Below, piece after piece: positions 1 through 6,454 of a DNA stretch of 14,487 nt (its first letter is position 1; each line of letters begins with the position of its first letter). Source of the stretch: an uncultured Collinsella sp. Lineage in GTDB: Bacteria > Actinomycetota > Coriobacteriia > Coriobacteriales > Coriobacteriaceae. Made by a program: the position numbers and the translations under genes. The stretch is from contig UQVT01000034.1 in assembly GCA_900544465.1 (NCBI GenBank), positions 1 to 14,487 on the forward strand. The letters are read 5' to 3'. Below the pieces are notes generated by a model, which was given only the letters and a program-made list of their open reading frames with translations, was not told the origin of the DNA and made no database searches.

Positions 1-296
1 TTGTAGAACTGGAAGACAAAGCCCAGCTCACGGCGGCGATACTCGCCCAGGTCGGCAGGCTTGAGCACCGTGAGGTCGCAGCTGTCCACCATGATGGAGC
101 CGCCGTCAGCATCCTCCAGGCCGCCGATCAGGTTGAGAAAGGTCGACTTGCCCGAGCCCGAGGGCCCCAGCATGACGCAGATCTCGCCGCGGTTGATGGA
201 CGCGTCGATGCCATCGAGTACCGTCAGGCGCGCGTCACCGTCGCCGTAGTGCTTTTTGAGATCCTTAACCTGGACGTAGGCTTCCTGCGTTGCCAT
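1..296 (-). CDS. ABC transporter ATP-binding protein, LolD/MacB type (N-terminal part, cut by window edge)
   Basis: The gene reads right to left and leaves the window after about 98 residues. The product starts MATQEAYVQVKDLKKHYGDG. A complete Walker A motif (GPSGSGKS) lies at residues 44-51, and the Q-loop region (GFVFQFY) lies at the cut edge. The spacing and the wording around the Q-loop are typical of the LolD/MacB/FtsE-like ATPases that drive MacB-type permeases for export or lipoprotein handling. The signature motif, Walker B and any partner permease would lie outside the window. The ATG at 294-296 follows a purine-rich GGGGGAT stretch on the coding strand, which supports this start. 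The substrate cannot be inferred. The gene has the same orientation as the exporter operon to its right, but about 250 bp containing a repeat separates them, so a shared transcript is doubtful. Confidence 0.9.
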   Translation of the reverse strand, partial: MATQEAYVQVKDLKKHYGDGDARLTVLDGIDASINRGEICVMLGPSGSGKSTFLNLIGGLEDADGGSIMVDSCDLTVLKPADLGEYRRRELGFVFQFY

Positions 297-393
297 GGTA
301 TCCCCCATTGTTAGCCTCGTACTACTTTATGAACGTAATAGTAAACCTTGGCGAACTATTTTGGGGCGAGAGTGGGGATTTGTTTCAGACTAG

Positions 394-541
394 TCATTGG
401 GGGCGTTCTTAAATGACCAGTCACAAGGGACGCTCTTTCGCCACCCGGCAGTTGGGGACGCTCCTTATCTGCCCCCGATGGCTAGTCATTTAAGTCTGTC
501 CCCAATGAATACTTTTGGTCGTTTAAGTCTGTCCCCAATGA
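394..541. repeat. REP/MITE-like inverted repeat with a tandem copy of one arm
   Basis: Two 24-bp arms at 394-417 and 485-508 are inverted complements at 20 of 24 positions (hand count). The right arm's core TTTAAGTCTGTCCCCAATGA (489-508) recurs exactly at 522-541, a 33-bp step. Between the arms the word GGGACGCTC occurs twice (428-436 and 455-463). Short palindromic units containing TTGGGGACAGAC-like words are familiar as dispersed REP or Y1-transposase-related elements in many bacteria, so that is the likeliest class. No transposase is present here. The element ends only about 10 bp beyond the stop codon of the permease gene at 550, so it would lie in that operon's 3' untranslated RNA. Confidence 0.7.
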
Positions 542-549
542 GTAGGTGT

Positions 550-1755
550 CTAGGCGTGGGATTTGTTGTGGGCGAGGGCTAGGCCTACGGCGGCGATGGC
601 CGCGGCAAAGAGCACTGTGACGCCCAGATCGCAAGCGATGTCGCCCAGCACGGTGGACGTCAGGTCCGCGGCGAGCGCCTTGCCAATCGCGTCGTTCACC
701 CAATACGTCGGCACAAAATGCGCCGCGGTCTGCACGGCTGGGCCCATCAGCGACAGCGGCATCCAGGCGCCGCCCAAAAACGTCATGAGCATGCCGAGCA
801 GGTTGCCCACACCGTTGAGCAGCTCCTCACGCGCACCCAGGCTCGAAAGGGCAAAGCCAACGGCCAGAGGCGTGCACGCCAGGGCAAACGTCGCCGCCAG
901 CGCCAGACACACACGACCCACGCCGACCTCGGCAACCGCGCCGGCAAAGCCCACGACGCCCATCATGCTCGACACAAACCAGATGCAGACGGTGATCACG
1001 GCGGCGGCTGCAAACACGGCAAGCGAGCGCCGGCGCTCGGAGATTGGACCGGCATCCATACGACGCACGCGCTCAGGCTCGTTCATGCCCGAGAACACCA
1101 ACCCCACCGACACGATGACCGACGAGATAATCGCGTACGCACCGAAGTTGAAATACGACTCGAGCGTGGCGGCGGCAGTCGAGTCGACCTTGACCTGCTC
1201 GATCTCGACCTCGGCACGCTCGGTGGCCGCATGCTCGGCGGCCTTGGCAACGTCGCCGTTAGAGGCGGCGGGCTCAAGTGCGGCCGCAGCGCCCGCGAGC
1301 GAGATCCAGCGCGAGGCCTCGGCAGACGAAAGCGCCGCCGCCATGGTGCCGGCACCGTAGGTCACATCGAGCTTGGGCAGGGACTCCCCCACGCGGGCGG
1401 CTGCAACAAGGTCGCCCTCAAACCCCTCCGGGATAAAGAACACGCAATCGGCGCTACCCTTGGCGCTGTTGCTCTTGGAGAGCGCGTCCGCGAGGTCGTA
1501 GGTGCCGTCGCCGACGCCCGTGACCAGCTCAAAGCGCGAACCCAGATGCTTGGTAAGCGCACGCGAAAGGTCGCTGTCATCGCGGTCGACCACGACCACG
1601 TTGGCATCGTAGGGCTTGTACTCGGTGAGCTGCGACGAGTTCCAGCTCACCGATGCCGCGATGAATACACCCATGAGCGAAATGAACACCGTGTAGATGA
1701 GCAGGTAGAGCGGGTGCGCGAGCGCCATGCGAAGCGCAGTCTTAAAGGTGCTCAT
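550..1755 (-). CDS. ABC-2 type exporter permease B (LnrN-like)
   Basis: This is a 401-residue membrane protein of the ABC2_membrane_3 type. One hydrophobic helix lies near residues 16-36. A soluble extracytoplasmic part follows to about residue 203, and a cluster of about five hydrophobic segments runs from about 205 to 395, including GLVFSGMNEPERVRRM at 218-233, which resembles the coupling region of ABC-2 permeases. It is the last gene of the exporter operon and pairs with the permease encoded just before it. An upstream in-frame ATG at 1768-1770 exists, but the next ATG at 1753-1755 is preceded at 5 nt by a good AAGGAG site, so the shorter start is used. The reading frame then overlaps the end of the previous gene by 14 nt, typical of translational coupling. 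The exporter class is clear from the fold pattern. The substrate is inferred only from the operon's resemblance to Bacillus LnrLMN. Confidence 0.88.
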   Translation of the reverse strand: MSTFKTALRMALAHPLYLLIYTVFISLMGVFIAASVSWNSSQLTEYKPYDANVVVVDRDDSDLSRALTKHLGSRFELVTGVGDGTYDLADALSKSNSAKGSADCVFFIPEGFEGDLVAAARVGESLPKLDVTYGAGTMAAALSSAEASRWISLAGAAAALEPAASNGDVAKAAEHAATERAEVEIEQVKVDSTAAATLESYFNFGAYAIISSVIVSVGLVFSGMNEPERVRRMDAGPISERRRSLAVFAAAAVITVCIWFVSSMMGVVGFAGAVAEVGVGRVCLALAATFALACTPLAVGFALSSLGAREELLNGVGNLLGMLMTFLGGAWMPLSLMGPAVQTAAHFVPTYWVNDAIGKALAADLTSTVLGDIACDLGVTVLFAAAIAAVGLALAHNKSHA

Positions 1756-2929
1756 AGCGGCTCCTTCCAAAGATCAGCGTGGCGGCGGCAACGAACAGCA
1801 GCGCCATAAGGACCAGCGCGCCAGTGCGAACGACAAAGGGGCCCAGGTCCTCAAAGAAATACAGGCGGTTGAACATGTCGCAGATGAGCTTGACGGGGTT
1901 GAGCCAGCACTCGGCCGGGCAGGCGCGGGCGACGTCGTCGGCAAGCGCCATCGCCGGCTCGCCGTAGAGGCCGGCGAACAGGGCGCACGTGGTGGCAAAG
2001 CCCGTGAGGATGCCGGACTTGGACGCCTTGCCGCCCTTAACGGGAAGCGTGCCCACAAAGAGTCCCAGGCCCGTGGCGGCAAGCGCGGAAGCGGCGCCGC
2101 CCACCAGACACAGCCCCTCGCGCCCGCCAAAGTCGACGCCCACGACCAGGCGCACGTAGCCGATTGCGATCGCCATCGAGGCGAAGGAAACCAGCCACGA
2201 GCCGACAAAGATGCCGGCCAGCGACGCCGTCTTGGAAAGACCGCCCACGCAGCGACGCGCGCCGAGGCCCGACAGATTGGGTTGTAAATCGACGACGCTC
2301 AAGGCGGCAAACTCGGCAGACATCATCGCGACCAGACCAAAGAGCGCATAGTAGTAGATGACCGTGCCATCGGGCGTGGTGCGTGTCAGGCTTACGCGGC
2401 GGGTTCCGCCCTCGAGCGACAGGGCGCGCGCAACCGCCTCCGGGTCGGCGAGCGCCGCCGGGTTGTCCTGGGAAATCTGGCGCATGAGCTCGGCATTTTG
2501 CGTATACGAGCTTGCCACCGTCTCCAGAATGCTGCGGTCGGTGAGCACGGACGAGGCACGCGAGTTGTCATAGCTCGAAAGCAACGTGAGTTTGGGCGTG
2601 CCCGCGTCGTCGACCGTATAGATGCCCGCAACCTCGCCGGCCTTAAGCGCACGGTTCGCATCGGCTGCGTCGTCGAGCTCGTGGATCTCGAGCAGATGAT
2701 CGTCACCTTCCTTGGCAAGCGACGTCGCCACGCCCTTAAAGGTCGAAGCGTCCCAAGCCTCGTCCGCCACGACGGCAACCGGCACCGGGTCGATCTTGCC
2801 GTCGGAGCTGAGGTTCGCAAACATAAACATGAACATCGTGGAAAGTGCAATGGGAAAGAGAGCGCCCCAGACCCACGTGCTCGGCCGGCGCAGCAGCATC
2901 TTGACCGTAGTGATGATGGTGTTGAACAT
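1742..2929 (-). CDS. ABC-2 type exporter permease A (LnrM-like)
   Basis: This is a 395-residue polytopic membrane protein of the ABC2_membrane_3 type. A first hydrophobic helix lies near residues 19-39 (WVWGALFPIALSTMFMFMF). A large polar extracytoplasmic domain runs to about 188, followed by hydrophobic segments near 190-212, 232-258, 270-295, 305-323 and 367-387. It should form the channel of the exporter with permease B, driven by the ATPase encoded immediately upstream. The start at 2929 is 9 nt beyond the ATPase stop codon. An AGGGGG ribosome-binding stretch overlaps that stop, which fits coupled translation. Its length is close to that of Bacillus LnrM/YfiM (about 396 residues as I recall it). 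Family assignment is firm. Transport of a linearmycin-like or other amphiphilic compound is inferred from operon similarity only. Confidence 0.88.
   Translation of the reverse strand: MFNTIITTVKMLLRRPSTWVWGALFPIALSTMFMFMFANLSSDGKIDPVPVAVVADEAWDASTFKGVATSLAKEGDDHLLEIHELDDAADANRALKAGEVAGIYTVDDAGTPKLTLLSSYDNSRASSVLTDRSILETVASSYTQNAELMRQISQDNPAALADPEAVARALSLEGGTRRVSLTRTTPDGTVIYYYALFGLVAMMSAEFAALSVVDLQPNLSGLGARRCVGGLSKTASLAGIFVGSWLVSFASMAIAIGYVRLVVGVDFGGREGLCLVGGAASALAATGLGLFVGTLPVKGGKASKSGILTGFATTCALFAGLYGEPAMALADDVARACPAECWLNPVKLICDMFNRLYFFEDLGPFVVRTGALVLMALLFVAAATLIFGRSRYEHL
1761..1766 (-). promoter_or_regulatory. Ribosome binding site deciding the permease B start
   Basis: The coding strand reads AAGGAG, 5 nt before the ATG at 1753-1755. 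It lies inside the end of the preceding permease gene and inside the longer alternative start at 1770, which it argues against. Confidence 0.75.
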
Positions 2930-2938
2930 GGCCGCCCC

Positions 2939-3877
2939 CTAGTCGCGCAGCTCGCGGCCGGTGATCTCGAGGAACACGTCGTTGAGGGTCGGCGGCTCGC
3001 TCCACACGCGGCCGAGTGCCACGTCGGCAGCGCGCAGCGTGTCGAGGATGTCGACCAGATTGTGCGGGCTCGCTTCGCAGGTGCAGACGAGCTCGCCGCC
3101 GGAAAGCTCAACGCTGAGCACGTGCTCGAGGGCACGCAGCCGCTCGACCGTGGCGGGCTCGACGGCGCCGACCTCGACCGTCACGCGCTCGCCCATCTGA
3201 ATCATGCGTTTGAGCTCGTCATTGGTGCCCTGCGCCAGCACACGTCCGCCGTCCATGATCATGATGCGGCTGCAAATCTGCTCGACTTCCTCCATGTAAT
3301 GGCTGGTATACACCACCGTAGCGCCCTCGTCGCGCAAGCGGCAGATGCCCTCCAGGATGGCGTTGCGACTCTGCGGGTCGACTGCCACCGTGGGCTCGTC
3401 AAAGAAGATGAGCTCGGGCTTGTGCGCAACGCCGCAGGCAATGTTGAGGCGACGTGCCAGGCCGCCCGAGAGCTTGCCGGGGCGGAACTTGGCAAAGTCG
3501 CCCAGGCCGACAAAGTCGATCGCCTCGTCCACGAGCGCACGGCGGCGCTTACGGTCGCTAACGTAAAGGCTGCAGAAATAGTCGATATTCTCGCGCACGG
3601 TGAGCTCGTCGAACACCGCCACCTGCTGCGGCACCACACCGATGCGGCGCTTGAGGTCGTAGCGGGCGGGCGTCATGGGCTCGCCGAACAACTCGATGGT
3701 GCCCTTATCGTAGGCAAGCAGCTGCAGGATACAGTTGATGGACGTGGTTTTGCCCGAGCCGTTGGGGCCGAGCAGGCCAAAGATCTCGCCGGGGGCGATG
3801 CTCAGGTTAAAGTGGTCGAGCGCGATAAGATCGTCATAGCGCTTGACGAGGTTTTCGACGTGGACGATGTCTGTCAT
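2939..3877 (-). CDS. ABC exporter ATP-binding protein (LnrL-like)
   Basis: This is a 312-residue ATPase of the ABC-2 drug/lipid exporter class. Walker A (GPNGSGKT) is at residues 37-44, the Q-loop (VVPQQ) at 81-85 and the signature LSGG at 136-139. Walker B (LIFFDE) is at 156-161 and the H-loop histidine (TSHYMEE) at about 193. The roughly 90-residue C-terminal extension after the nucleotide-binding domain is usual for this class. An in-frame longer start at 3943 exists, but the ATG at 3875-3877 has a GGAAGG site 9 nt upstream and begins the conserved MTDIVHVENL strand, so it is preferred. It is the first gene of the operon, divergent from the kinase/regulator pair, whose regulator probably controls it. 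The downstream permeases begin 9 nt past its stop and then by overlap. Gene order and size match LnrL of the linearmycin resistance locus. Confidence 0.93.
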   Translation of the reverse strand: MTDIVHVENLVKRYDDLIALDHFNLSIAPGEIFGLLGPNGSGKTTSINCILQLLAYDKGTIELFGEPMTPARYDLKRRIGVVPQQVAVFDELTVRENIDYFCSLYVSDRKRRRALVDEAIDFVGLGDFAKFRPGKLSGGLARRLNIACGVAHKPELIFFDEPTVAVDPQSRNAILEGICRLRDEGATVVYTSHYMEEVEQICSRIMIMDGGRVLAQGTNDELKRMIQMGERVTVEVGAVEPATVERLRALEHVLSVELSGGELVCTCEASPHNLVDILDTLRAADVALGRVWSEPPTLNDVFLEITGRELRD

Positions 3878-4074
3878 GAGGCGGCCCTTCCGTTGATTGC
3901 GGCCCGGTACGATTGCATCATCGCAGGAGCCGCCGGCGCGCACCAGTGAGCTTTGTCACGAGTGCGAGGCTTGGCCGCGTGGCCTGCCGACGCCCCCGAT
4001 TTGCCGCATGGGAGGAATGTCACAGTTGCGCAGGCGGCCCCTCCACCACGCGCGGCTTCGCGTACAATACCCGT
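3878..4074. promoter_or_regulatory. Divergent intergenic region between exporter operon and two-component system
   Basis: These 197 bp separate the exporter ATPase (minus strand) and the sensor kinase (plus strand) and must hold both promoters. The likely binding site for the adjacent NarL-type regulator is here too. I see no convincing long inverted repeat. The word GATTGC occurs twice, near 3894 and 3912, but this is too short to call an operator. The only promoter element with good spacing is the TACAAT at 4063-4068, annotated separately. Confidence 0.5.
4063..4068 (+). promoter_or_regulatory. Candidate -10 element of a leaderless transcript for the sensor kinase
   Basis: TACAAT lies 6 nt before the ATG at 4075, so transcription from it would start at or next to the A of the start codon. 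No Shine-Dalgarno stretch precedes that ATG. A TANNNT box with this exact spacing is the known arrangement for leaderless genes in actinobacteria. No clear -35 hexamer is seen 17-18 bp upstream. Confidence 0.5.
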
Positions 4075-5220
4075 ATGAACAGGCTTTTCGACAAATCGAT
4101 CGTGCTGGCGTGCTGTATTGCGGCCGCCATGGGTCTTGCTGTGGACGCTCGCCTAGTCGCGGCGTTTTGCCTTGGCGTTATTGCCACCTCGCTGGCCGAG
4201 GTGGCACAGGATGAACGCACGCGCCGTGCAAGCGAGGCCGCGAGCTACGTTTACATCATCGCGGCCGTCTTTATACCGCCGTTTGTGCCGTTTGCGCCCC
4301 TCGCCCTCTATGACATCGCGCGACGCGTGCGCCGTGAACGCATCTGGCCCGCGCTGGCGATTGGCGCCGTGTTTGTCTGCGCGCTTGTCGCGGACCTTCG
4401 CGGCGGCGCGCTCACCACCCGAACGCTCCTGCTGACCGCCATCCTTTCGGTTGCCGCCACCTTGTTATCGCTACGTACCGCCCAGCTGGAGCGCGAGCAA
4501 CAGCGCATGCGCCGTACCCGCGACGGGCTGCAAGAACGAGCCCTCGCGCTCGAAGCGCGCAACCGCGACCTTGCCGACCGCCAGGACTACGAAGTCGAGC
4601 TCGCGACACTCGCCGAACGCGCCCGCATCGCGCGCGAGATCCACGATAACGTCGGGCACCAGCTCACGCGCGCCTCGCTGCAGGCCGAAGCCCTACGCGT
4701 GGTCCACGCCGACGAGCCTGGCGTCGCCGCCGATTTCGCCGACGTTAAACGCACGGTTGACGAGGCGCTCCAGCTTGTGCGCACCAGCGTCCACGCGCTC
4801 AACGACAACGCCGTCGACCTTTCCGTGCAGCTCGAACGCATTGTTGAAGGCGCGCGCTCGGACGGCGGCCCGCAGATTGAGCTTGAAGTTTTGGCCGAGC
4901 ATGCGCCCGCAAATGTCGCCAACTGCTTTGCAGCGGTCCTGCGCGAGGCACTCTCCAATACCATGCGCCACGCTTGCGCCCAGACCGTCACCGTACGATG
5001 CATGGAACATCCGTCGTTTTACCAGCTTGTCGTTACCGACGATGGCGCGGGCGGGGTCCAAGCAAGCGGCCGCGGCGCTGCGGAGGGCATGGGGCTCGCC
5101 TCCATGCGCGAGCGCATCGAGGCGCTTGGCGGCACCTTCACCGCCGGCCCGCGTGCCAGCGCCGGCGCCTGGCGCGTGTTTGCCACCGTTCCCAAACAGC
5201 AAGGAGATGAGGACCGATGA
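4075..5220 (+). CDS. NarL-family sensor histidine kinase (LnrJ-like)
   Basis: This is a 381-residue membrane sensor kinase. Hydrophobic segments near residues 7-45, 58-80, 92-107 and 115-132 form the input part. A short coiled region (about 135-175) leads to the HisKA_3 dimerisation box ERARIAREIHDNVGHQLT, with phosphoacceptor His190. The HATPase_c domain follows, with the N box (LREALSNTMRHA), G1 (TDDGAGG) and G2 (GMGLASMRERIEALGG), so all key motifs are present. A longer in-frame start at 3913 would add an arginine/proline-rich leader with no membrane-protein character. The ATG at 4075 begins the first helix and sits 6 nt after a TACAAT box, so it is preferred. The gene ends in an ATGA overlap with its response regulator and diverges from the exporter operon, which it probably controls. 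The absence of a large sensing domain suggests that it senses within or at the membrane. Confidence 0.92.
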   Translation: MNRLFDKSIVLACCIAAAMGLAVDARLVAAFCLGVIATSLAEVAQDERTRRASEAASYVYIIAAVFIPPFVPFAPLALYDIARRVRRERIWPALAIGAVFVCALVADLRGGALTTRTLLLTAILSVAATLLSLRTAQLEREQQRMRRTRDGLQERALALEARNRDLADRQDYEVELATLAERARIAREIHDNVGHQLTRASLQAEALRVVHADEPGVAADFADVKRTVDEALQLVRTSVHALNDNAVDLSVQLERIVEGARSDGGPQIELEVLAEHAPANVANCFAAVLREALSNTMRHACAQTVTVRCMEHPSFYQLVVTDDGAGGVQASGRGAAEGMGLASMRERIEALGGTFTAGPRASAGAWRVFATVPKQQGDEDR

Positions 5221-5846
5221 GGCTCATCGTTGTCGACGACGACCGCTTAGTGGTCGATTCGCTCAAGATTATCCTGGGCGCCCAGCCGCAGATCGAAGTG
5301 GTGGGCACCGGCGCCAATGGCGACGAGGCGGTCGCGCTCTACAGCGAGCACGCGCCCGACATCGCGCTGCTCGACATTCAGATGCCGGGACGCGACGGCC
5401 TTTCGGCGGCACGCGAAATCCTTGAGCGCGACCCCACGGCGCGCGTGGTGTTTCTGACGACATTCTCGGATGACGAGTACATTGTGTCGGCGCTTAAACT
5501 GAGCGCCCGCGGCTACCTGATCAAGACCGATGTCGCCGCCATTCCGCCGGCGTTGGCACAGGTCATGGATGGCAAACGCGTGCTCGAGGGCAAGGCGATC
5601 GAGGATATCGATTTTAATGGGGCGGGCACCGAAGCCGACGCGCCCCGCCGGCCCACAGCCTTTGCCGGCCTAACCGACCGCGAGTTCGAAGTCGCCGAGC
5701 TCATCGCCCGCGGCCTCGACAACAAGGAGATCGCCGCCACCGCCTACATGGGTGAAGGCACCGTGCGCAACCACATCAGCTCGATCCTTGCAAAGATGGG
5801 CCTGCGCAACCGCACGCAGATCGCCATCGCCTACCTGCGAGGGTAG
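5217..5846 (+). CDS. NarL/LuxR-family response regulator (LnrK-like)
   Basis: This is a 209-residue two-domain regulator. The receiver domain (about 1-118) has the acidic pair in VVDDDR at 5-10, phosphoacceptor Asp53 in LLDIQMPG, the switch Thr near 81-82 (LTTFSDD) and Lys103 (LIKTD). After a linker, a LuxR-type helix-turn-helix (about 150-209) begins LTDREFEVAELIARGLDNKE and includes GTVRNHISSILAKMGLRNR, the recognition region. It is translated from an ATG overlapping the kinase stop codon by 4 nt, behind a GGAG ribosome-binding stretch. Phosphorylation by the kinase should promote DNA binding. The divergent exporter promoter between 3878 and 4074 is the most obvious target. No strong terminator follows directly. 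The first long hairpin downstream is the palindromic element from 5908. Confidence 0.94.
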   Translation: MRLIVVDDDRLVVDSLKIILGAQPQIEVVGTGANGDEAVALYSEHAPDIALLDIQMPGRDGLSAAREILERDPTARVVFLTTFSDDEYIVSALKLSARGYLIKTDVAAIPPALAQVMDGKRVLEGKAIEDIDFNGAGTEADAPRRPTAFAGLTDREFEVAELIARGLDNKEIAATAYMGEGTVRNHISSILAKMGLRNRTQIAIAYLRG

Positions 5847-5907
5847 TTGCCCAACGACTGACCGCCCCGGCATAGCAAAATGGCTGCCACCGATTTAATA
5901 CCATTTC

Positions 5908-6059
5908 AAAACTATGCCGGTTTACGGGGCTAAACTCAGGACCCCCATCCATACCCGCGTTTTCTGCAAAATGACGGCTCGTCTACCTGCGATTTTATTT
6001 TCACGAATATCGGCATGGTTGGGGACTCGTGACTCAGCCCCGTAAACCGGCATAGTTTT
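5908..6059. repeat. Long palindromic element, type I, copy A
   Basis: The outer inverted repeat is perfect over 24 bp (5908-5931 with 6036-6059), starting AAAACTATGCCGG and ending CCGGCATAGTTTT. A middle pair follows (CCATACC near 5949-5955 against GGCATGG near 6012-6018). The inner hairpin is degenerate in this copy (CGGCTCGTCTACCTGCG around 5975-5991), flanked by A-rich and T-rich runs. The whole element could fold into one long stem. Copy D at 13228-13380 has the same plan. The left end lies within TTTCAAAAC and the right end runs into GTTCGTGGCGGCC, both shared with copy D in similar form. Confidence 0.85.
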
Positions 6060-6103
6060 GTTCGTGGCGGCCCTGCACGAGTGCCTCCGCCAGCCTCACG
6101 GGA

Positions 6104-6140
6104 CCAAAATGATCCGTTTTCCTCCGCCCCCAAGGGATCA
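6104..6140. repeat. Conserved block beside the palindromic elements, copy 1
   Basis: The word CCAAAATGATCCGTTT (6104-6119) recurs exactly at 13163-13178. It is followed in both places by a pyrimidine-rich run and a purine-rich GGGA-TCA stretch. The same block in weaker form occurs at 12921-12960. Relative to the type II elements, copies 1 and 12921-12960 sit at the same distance without gaps. Confidence 0.7.
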
Positions 6141-6152
6141 GCCGGAACCGCT

Positions 6153-6314
6153 CGCCACGAAACTGGCCCATCTACTACGTTTGACCCGACACCCCTGACC
6201 ATACCTTCGTTTTGAGCATAACCGCAGGCGTTCTACCTGCGGTTATGTTTTGGCGTTTTTTGGCATGGTTGGAGGTAAGGGGCCAAACGTAGTAGATGGG
6301 CCGGTTTCGTGGCG
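6153..6314. repeat. Long palindromic element, type II, copy B
   Basis: The outer arms of 31 nt (6153-6183 with 6284-6314) match with a single T/C difference that still allows a G-U pair. Both contain CCCATCTACTACGTTTG or its complement. The middle arms are CCATACC (6200-6206) and GGCATGG (6262-6268). The inner hairpin is a perfect 12-bp stem, CATAACCGCAGG at 6217-6228 with 6236-6247 and loop cgttcta, followed by TTTTGGCGTTTTTT. It could therefore act as an intrinsic terminator for plus-strand transcripts. The inner parts resemble copies A, C and D. The outer arms resemble only copy C. Confidence 0.87.
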
Positions 6315-6334
6315 CACCCACCTCCCCCACGCAC

Positions 6335-6375
6335 AAAAATGCCGCCGCGGAGGAGGGAGATGCCTCCGTGGCGGC
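6335..6375 (-). terminator. Intrinsic terminator downstream of the adhesin gene
   Basis: On the minus strand a 13-bp GC-rich stem (arms 6363-6375 and 6341-6353, one non-Watson-Crick pair, 9-nt loop) is followed directly by ATTTTTG. It lies about 80 nt past the adhesin stop codon, a standard position for a rho-independent terminator. Confidence 0.75.
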
Positions 6376-6417
6376 TGGGGGTGGGGTGGGGGCTACATTT
6401 CTGGCTCCCCGCCGGCC

Positions 6418-6441
6418 GCCCGGGGCCTTTTGGCCCCGGGC
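6418..6441 (-). other. GC-only hairpin with AAAA loop just after the adhesin stop
   Basis: A perfect 10-bp stem, GCCCGGGGCC with its complement, closes a four-base loop (AAAA on the coding strand) 14 nt after the stop codon. No T run follows, so it is more likely an mRNA 3'-end-protecting structure than the terminator itself. A similar hairpin follows the ferredoxin gene at 13419-13440. Confidence 0.65.
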
Positions 6442-6454
6442 GCTACCAGCGTGC

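Larger units (their letters stand above)
5847..6454. other. Repeat-rich convergent intergenic region
   Basis: These 608 bp lie between the regulator gene and the 3' end of the adhesin gene. I see no credible gene. The region holds a lone copy of the type I arm tip (CCGGCATAG at 5867-5875, inverted relative to 5912-5920), a type I palindromic element, a short conserved block, a type II palindromic element, a minus-strand terminator and a GC-rich hairpin. Short open frames here encode pieces of the repeat arms and are not called. Confidence 0.7.

Noticed and set aside
489..541. A possible CRISPR repeat pair (two identical 20-bp repeats)
   Set aside because: There are only two copies with a 13-bp gap and no cas genes, and one copy is also an arm of an inverted repeat.
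2498..3949. A 483-codon plus-strand open frame opposite the exporter ATPase and permease genes
   Set aside because: The opposite strand carries all ABC ATPase motifs and hydrophobic permease segments. The plus-strand product is His/Arg/Ala-rich with no recognisable feature.
3913..4074. A longer N-terminus for the sensor kinase
   Set aside because: The extension is Arg/Pro/Ser-rich, lies in the divergent promoter region and includes the TACAAT box. The ATG at 4075 directly begins the first membrane helix.
5936..6202. Small open frames across the palindromic elements, with peptides such as NVVDGPVSW, also near 6265-6330 and 13083-13171
   Set aside because: The shared peptide is simply the translation of the type II arm. 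Similarity stops at the arm borders and copy A has an early stop, so these are repeat-derived and not genes.
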